DNA of 8,794 nucleotides from Candidatus Collierbacteria bacterium. Lineage in GTDB: Bacteria; Patescibacteriota; Microgenomatia; UBA1400; MFAQ01. Below the pieces are notes generated by a model. The model ran no database searches, was not told the DNA's origin, and was given only the letters and a program-made list of their open reading frames with translations. The DNA is taken from positions 1 through 8,794 of the forward strand of contig CAIQPO010000018.1 in assembly GCA_903873735.1 (NCBI GenBank). The letters are read 5' to 3'. Made by a program: the position numbers and the translations under genes. Each line of letters starts with the position of its first letter. Position 1 is the first letter of the stretch. Below are positions 7,155 to 8,794 of the stretch, in pieces.

Positions 7155-8076
7155 CTTCTTTAAGATGTGGATTAGTTACATGGGTATAAACCTGCGTAGT
7201 GGCTACATTTTTGTGACCCAACATTTCTTGCACACTCCTCAAGTCAGCCCCATTTTGAAGCAGGGTAGTAGCAAACGAGTGTCTTAGCACGTGAGGACTA
7301 ATCCTTACGGGAAGCCCTGCCAATCGTCTATATTTTTCCACTATTCGCTGAATACTTCGCACTGTTAATCTAAGTTTTTCTGAAGATAAAGCTGGATCAA
7401 TCTCATCATTTCTCAAAAATCTAATCCATAATGGCCGATACATGTCCGACCTGGCTGATAGATATCTTTCCACCCAAGCACAAGATCTGTCTGATAAAAA
7501 TACTACCCTGGCTTTTCTGCCTTTTCCCACCACTCCAAACTCTTTTGTCTTTAAGTCAATTCTATCCACATCCAACTTAGCCAACTCCGACACACGCAAA
7601 CCAGTGCTAAACAATACTTCCAGTATCGCTCTATCTCTTAAGCCTGCAATCTTGGATGTATCAGGAGACATCAACAATCTTTCTACCTGGTCTCGATCTA
7701 AAAACTTAATTCTCTTATCTTCGGCTTTTGGTAGCTCCACTTTATCTGGAGCAAGTGTTTTGATTCCTTTTTTCCTACAAAACTTTAAAAAAGCTCTCAA
7801 GGCAATTACATAATATGCTTGTGATGTTGGAGACAATTTATTCCCAAGTGAATTTTCATACTTTACCAAATACATCCTATACCTTCTCACCATTTCTGGT
7901 GTTAGTTTCTCAATATATTCTTGTGCATAATGTTTCTCAAACCAGGCACGAAAAGTCTTTAAATAATGAGTGTATTTAACCGATGTCCAGTTAGAGTAGT
8001 TCTTCTCAATCTCAATGTAATTTAAATACCTCTTTATAAGAATTCTTAAAGTAAGATCAAGTGTTTTCTTTGCCAT
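7132..8076 (-). CDS. xer: Xer-type tyrosine recombinase
   Basis: A 314-residue site-specific recombinase of the XerC/XerD type, which cuts and rejoins DNA through a phosphotyrosine link. The N-terminal SAM-like core-binding domain covers about 1-115. The catalytic domain has the full set of residues: R161 in TGLRVSEL, K185 in GKGRKARVV, H262 and R265 in HVLRHSFATTLL, H288 in LGHKNVATT, and the nucleophile Y297 in VYTHV. Length and order match chromosomal dimer-resolving Xer proteins; XerC and XerD cannot be told apart here, and a mobile-element integrase cannot be excluded, though no att site, tRNA or other mobile gene is visible. The frame is open to a GTG at 8094, but the -10 box occupies 8090-8085 and transcription should begin near 8078, so the ATG at 8076 is preferred, giving an almost leaderless mRNA. 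No terminator separates it from the next minus-strand gene. Confidence 0.92.
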   Translation of the reverse strand: MAKKTLDLTLRILIKRYLNYIEIEKNYSNWTSVKYTHYLKTFRAWFEKHYAQEYIEKLTPEMVRRYRMYLVKYENSLGNKLSPTSQAYYVIALRAFLKFCRKKGIKTLAPDKVELPKAEDKRIKFLDRDQVERLLMSPDTSKIAGLRDRAILEVLFSTGLRVSELAKLDVDRIDLKTKEFGVVGKGRKARVVFLSDRSCAWVERYLSARSDMYRPLWIRFLRNDEIDPALSSEKLRLTVRSIQRIVEKYRRLAGLPVRISPHVLRHSFATTLLQNGADLRSVQEMLGHKNVATTQVYTHVTNPHLKEVHKKYLG

Positions 8077-8084
8077 CTTAGTCA

Positions 8085-8112
8085 ATACTAGCACAGATTA
8101 CACGACATCAAA
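8085..8112 (-). promoter_or_regulatory. Extended -10 promoter of the recombinase gene, near-leaderless transcript
   Basis: On the minus strand TGCTAGTAT (8093-8085) is an extended -10 element; a weak -35-like TTTGAT lies 16 bases upstream at 8112-8107. Transcription should start about seven bases downstream of the hexamer, near 8078, only about two bases before the ATG at 8076. This favours that start over the GTG at 8094, which lies upstream of the -10 box. Confidence 0.5.
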
Positions 8113-8118
8113 CAAATC

Positions 8119-8142
8119 AAAAAAATCCCCCACAAGTGGGGG
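8119..8142 (-). terminator. Intrinsic terminator of the membrane protein gene
   Basis: Minus-strand hairpin CCCCCA (8142-8137), loop CTTG, TGGGGG (8132-8127), then A and seven T (complement of 8125-8119). It lies 10 bases past the stop of the 183-residue membrane protein and should separate that gene from the recombinase gene downstream, whose promoter begins just beyond the T run. Confidence 0.85.
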
Positions 8143-8151
8143 AGGGTGTTG

Positions 8152-8703
8152 TTACATCTGGTAGGCGATTACTCCAATAATCACCAAGAACACATACAAG
8201 GCGTATACATCGGGTAAAAGCCCGATCAGTTTTAGCGCCAGGGGAGTTTTCTTTGCCTTATAGGGGACATTTGCTTCTTTGGCGGCATTCTGGACTTTAA
8301 CTTCAGCAAGGCCAATGAAGATTGCAATAGCATGCATCGCGAGCCAAATTGCCAGGGCAATGTAGCCATAAAGCGGATCGCCAACATTCGCGGCTAAAGC
8401 CCAAACAATCACCACGATTTCTCCAAATGAGGAAATCAGCTGTCCGCCCAAAGCAACAATTGCCAGTAGACAACCCGTACAGCTGGCACCGATGCCACCG
8501 CCGATTGCAGCATCGTAATCATCCTGGGATTTCTTAATCATATCAGGATCAAGTGACTCCAATGCCTCATCACGAGCCTTCTTTGAGCTCTCCAAATCAG
8601 CGAGAGCTTTCGACATCTTGTTCGTGATTGAGTCGAAGCTTATGAAAGCCAAGGGGACTGCTATTACGACCACAAACAACGAAATCATTGCCAAAAGAAA
8701 CAT
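8152..8703 (-). CDS. Unrecognised 183-residue multi-pass membrane protein
   Basis: I do not recognise this protein. A hydrophobic N-terminal segment (about 2-22) is followed by a charged, probably coiled-coil stretch (about 25-65; A-L-x-x-L-E-S-S-K-K-A pattern). Then come a glycine-rich segment with CTGC (75-78) leading into a membrane helix (about 68-90), a short hydrophobic stretch (about 94-106), a helix at about 112-133, a basic loop with KAKK (149-152), and a C-terminal helix (about 158-181). That makes four or five membrane segments. No catalytic motif stands out. The ATG at 8703 has AGGAGG five bases upstream, a consensus promoter and its own terminator, so expression could be high. 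Sampled stretches are 53-58% GC (32 of 60 and 35 of 60), above the gyrase genes. A transporter, holin-like or envelope-structural role are all possible; I cannot choose. Confidence 0.72.
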   Translation of the reverse strand: MFLLAMISLFVVVIAVPLAFISFDSITNKMSKALADLESSKKARDEALESLDPDMIKKSQDDYDAAIGGGIGASCTGCLLAIVALGGQLISSFGEIVVIVWALAANVGDPLYGYIALAIWLAMHAIAIFIGLAEVKVQNAAKEANVPYKAKKTPLALKLIGLLPDVYALYVFLVIIGVIAYQM

Positions 8704-8708
8704 ACGAA

Positions 8709-8714
8709 CCTCCT
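8709..8714 (-). promoter_or_regulatory. Strong ribosome binding site of the membrane protein gene
   Basis: AGGAGG on the minus strand, five bases before the ATG at 8703. It is a full consensus site and fixes the start codon. Confidence 0.8.
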
Positions 8715-8747
8715 AATTTTCAATGTGAACAACACATAATTGTTTTC

Positions 8748-8760
8748 AGGTATTATACCT
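8748..8760. repeat. 13-base palindrome covering the -10 box, possible operator
   Basis: AGGTAT-T-ATACCT is a perfect 6-base inverted repeat around one central base, and it contains the -10 hexamer of the membrane protein promoter. A dimeric repressor bound here would block transcription. It may also be chance, because a TATAAT box is already partly self-complementary. Confidence 0.35.
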
Positions 8761-8779
8761 TATTTCAAAACGGTGTCAA
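8752..8779 (-). promoter_or_regulatory. Consensus sigma70-type promoter of the membrane protein gene
   Basis: TTGACA (8779-8774) and TATAAT (8757-8752), both perfect, are 16 bases apart on the minus strand. The start of transcription should be near 8745, giving a leader of about 42 bases that holds the AGGAGG site. It is the strongest promoter in the window. Confidence 0.85.
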
Positions 8780-8784
8780 TTTTT

Positions 8785-8794
8785 TCACGCGTGA
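8785..8794. repeat. 10-base perfect palindrome at the window edge
   Basis: TCACGCGTGA is fully self-complementary and lies five bases upstream of the -35 box of the membrane protein promoter. It touches the window end, so it may be longer. It could be an activator or repressor site, or part of a hairpin belonging to the next gene. Confidence 0.3.

Noticed and set aside
7132..8076. Integron or phage integrase at the edge of a mobile element
   Set aside because: No attachment repeats, tRNA, phage genes or gene cassettes are visible in the window, and the protein is typical of the chromosomal Xer group.

Overview
This window looks like a chromosomal segment of a Candidate Phyla Radiation (Patescibacteria) bacterium, most likely of the Microgenomates type. 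The reasons are the style of the gyrase proteins, a shortened clamp-loader delta' subunit, a type IV pilus ATPase nearby, mostly Shine-Dalgarno-free core genes, and a standard code in which TGA is a stop. This placement is inferred from protein style alone; no 16S rRNA or ribosomal protein gene is present.

Layout. Positions 1-214 (minus) hold the N-terminus of a PilB/GspE-type ATPase cut by the window edge. Upstream of it, at 249 to about 881 (minus), is a short DNA polymerase III delta'-like gene. A divergent intergenic region of about 72 bases carries a good sigma70-type promoter for the plus-strand cluster gyrB (954-2939), ppaC (2958-3911), gyrA (3918-6545). These three genes lie 18 and 6 bases apart and should form one transcript: both gyrase subunits with a family II (manganese-dependent) inorganic pyrophosphatase between them.

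After gyrA all genes are on the minus strand: an unrecognised 171-residue protein with an internal LxPGDVI repeat (6577-7092), a Xer-type tyrosine recombinase (7132-8076), and an unrecognised 183-residue multi-pass membrane protein (8152-8703). The two unknown genes each have their own consensus-like promoter, a strong Shine-Dalgarno sequence and an intrinsic terminator, and are more GC-rich than the gyrase genes in the stretches I counted. The recombinase and the gyrase cluster lack Shine-Dalgarno sequences, so two translation-initiation styles are mixed here.

The strongest biological point is in GyrA: the two residues that anchor fluoroquinolones through the water-metal ion bridge (E. coli Ser83 and Asp87) are both glutamine, and the GyrB position matching E. 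coli Lys447 is glycine. This suggests a gyrase with intrinsically low quinolone sensitivity. I see no CRISPR array, tRNA, rRNA, insertion sequence or recognisable defence system. Nothing here amounts to a clear new multi-gene system; the best candidates for novelty are the two self-contained unknown genes around the recombinase and the pyrophosphatase inside the gyrase cluster.
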